Positions 5,678 to 5,897 of a DNA stretch of 5,897 nt are shown here, piece after piece. The notes under the pieces are model-generated. The model was not told the DNA's origin. It saw only the letters and a program-made list of their open reading frames with translations, and searched no databases. The position numbers were made by a program, and so were the translations under genes. The stretch comes from Patescibacteria group bacterium. GTDB lineage: Bacteria > Patescibacteriota > Patescibacteriia > JAACEG01 > JAGUWE01. How positions within the stretch are numbered: position 1 is the stretch's first letter; each line of letters starts with the position of its first letter. Where the stretch lies: contig JAGUWE010000076.1 in the NCBI GenBank assembly GCA_020062525.1, positions 1 to 5,897 on the forward strand, in the 5' to 3' direction.

Positions 5678-5858
5678 AAACACGAAAAAAAATAATCAAT
5701 AACACTTACATCAATTTCTTCCTAAGACTAAACTGCAGACAAGAAAATTTTTAAAAGGCGGGATCTAGATCACTCCGGATCTGCCTCCTAAAAATTCCCA
5801 TGCTTATCGTGTCTGCAGGTTACTCCCAAGAAGCTTTTTAAAAACTCTTTTTAAGAAC
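5641..5858 (-). ncRNA. Orphan structured small RNA, ~200 nt, unknown class
   Basis: This stretch lies between a consensus promoter and a terminator on the minus strand and contains no credible ORF. By eye the RNA forms: a 5' hairpin TTAAAAA/TTTTTAA with a GAG loop (about 5853-5837); a 10-bp closing stem with wobbles, 5833-5824 with 5727-5718 (CTTCTTGGGA/TCTTAGGAAG); a 5-by-5 internal loop; a perfect 9-bp stem CTGCAGACA/TGTCTGCAG (5818-5810 with 5741-5733); an 8-bp AATTTTTA/TAAAAATT stem (5796-5789 with 5753-5746); and an apical hairpin AGATC/GATCT with a 6-nt loop (5782-5767) next to GGC/GCC. An AT-rich 3' tail leads into the terminator. The long rod with internal loops is reminiscent of 6S RNA in size and shape, but I see no sequence hallmark. 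It lacks the SRP RNA GGAA/GGAAG motif, a tmRNA tag and RNase P signatures. Confidence 0.65.
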
Positions 5859-5863
5859 AATTT

Positions 5864-5892
5864 ATCTTAACATAAATAAAAAAGTTTGTCAA
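5864..5892 (-). promoter_or_regulatory. Consensus sigma70 promoter for the structured RNA
   Basis: A perfect TTGACA -35 (5892-5887), a 17-nt spacer and TAAGAT -10 (5869-5864), with TG one base before the -10 (extended -10). Predicted start is near 5858. This is the strongest promoter in the window, as expected for an abundant stable RNA. Confidence 0.85.
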
Positions 5893-5897
5893 GCCGC

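Noticed and set aside
5471..5683. 70-codon minus-strand ORF containing CHSCGSRNPG
   Set aside because: This peptide is the translation of the palindromic repeat at 5555-5620, a known source of spurious gene calls.
5750..5801. 16-codon ORF (MGIFRRQIRS...) inside the structured RNA
   Set aside because: No ribosome binding site, and it overlaps the nested stems; more likely chance than a real peptide.
5641..5858. SRP RNA, tmRNA or RNase P RNA
   Set aside because: The SRP apical motif, a tag-coding frame and the RNase P conserved boxes are all absent, and the length is wrong for tmRNA and RNase P.
1..5897. CRISPR array, prophage, insertion sequence or defence island
   Set aside because: There is no series of regularly spaced direct repeats, no transposase or integrase, and no nuclease or phage-structural gene.

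Overview
The window reads as a piece of a small, AT-rich bacterial genome, most likely Candidate Phyla Radiation (Patescibacteria, perhaps Parcubacteria-like). This is inference from the kinds of protein present (a long VanW-type membrane-anchored protein, a short SMC, a DUF3006-like small protein), the tight packing, the weak Shine-Dalgarno signals, and intergenic palindromic repeats with TGTCAT ends. The standard genetic code fits: all three complete genes end in TAA and I see no in-frame TGA being read through.

Layout. Positions 2529 to 1 (minus strand) hold a condensin-type SMC ATPase whose last few dozen residues lie beyond the left edge. Its upstream region (2530-2753) carries an inverted pair of ~50-nt repeats and two interlocked divergent promoters, one firing left toward smc and one right toward a tRNA-Glu(UUC) at 2754-2825. 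The two -35 boxes are the arms of one palindrome. The tRNA is followed at once by its own terminator. Next comes a consensus promoter that appears to produce a leaderless mRNA for a small heat-shock protein (2899-3342). Downstream on the same strand are a 95-residue DUF3006-like protein (3375-3662) and a 631-residue VanW-family cell-envelope protein (3655-5550) whose start overlaps the preceding stop. A perfect terminator-like hairpin lies inside the first codons of the VanW gene. Beyond it are a second TGTCAT-ended repeat (5555-5620) and, on the minus strand, a self-contained RNA transcription unit: consensus promoter at 5864-5892, a ~200-nt highly structured non-coding RNA, and a rho-independent terminator at 5641-5677.

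How the parts relate. hsp20, the small gene and the VanW gene are co-directional and could be one transcript, but the intragenic hairpin suggests that VanW expression depends on translational coupling. smc and tRNA-Glu are probably in competition for RNA polymerase. The structured RNA is convergent to the VanW gene and independent of any ORF.

The best candidates for something undescribed are (1) the SMC with an apparently missing hinge, replaced by a ~60-residue helical insert at the middle of the coiled coil, and (2) the orphan structured RNA at 5641-5858. There is no sign of a defence system, CRISPR array, prophage or insertion sequence.
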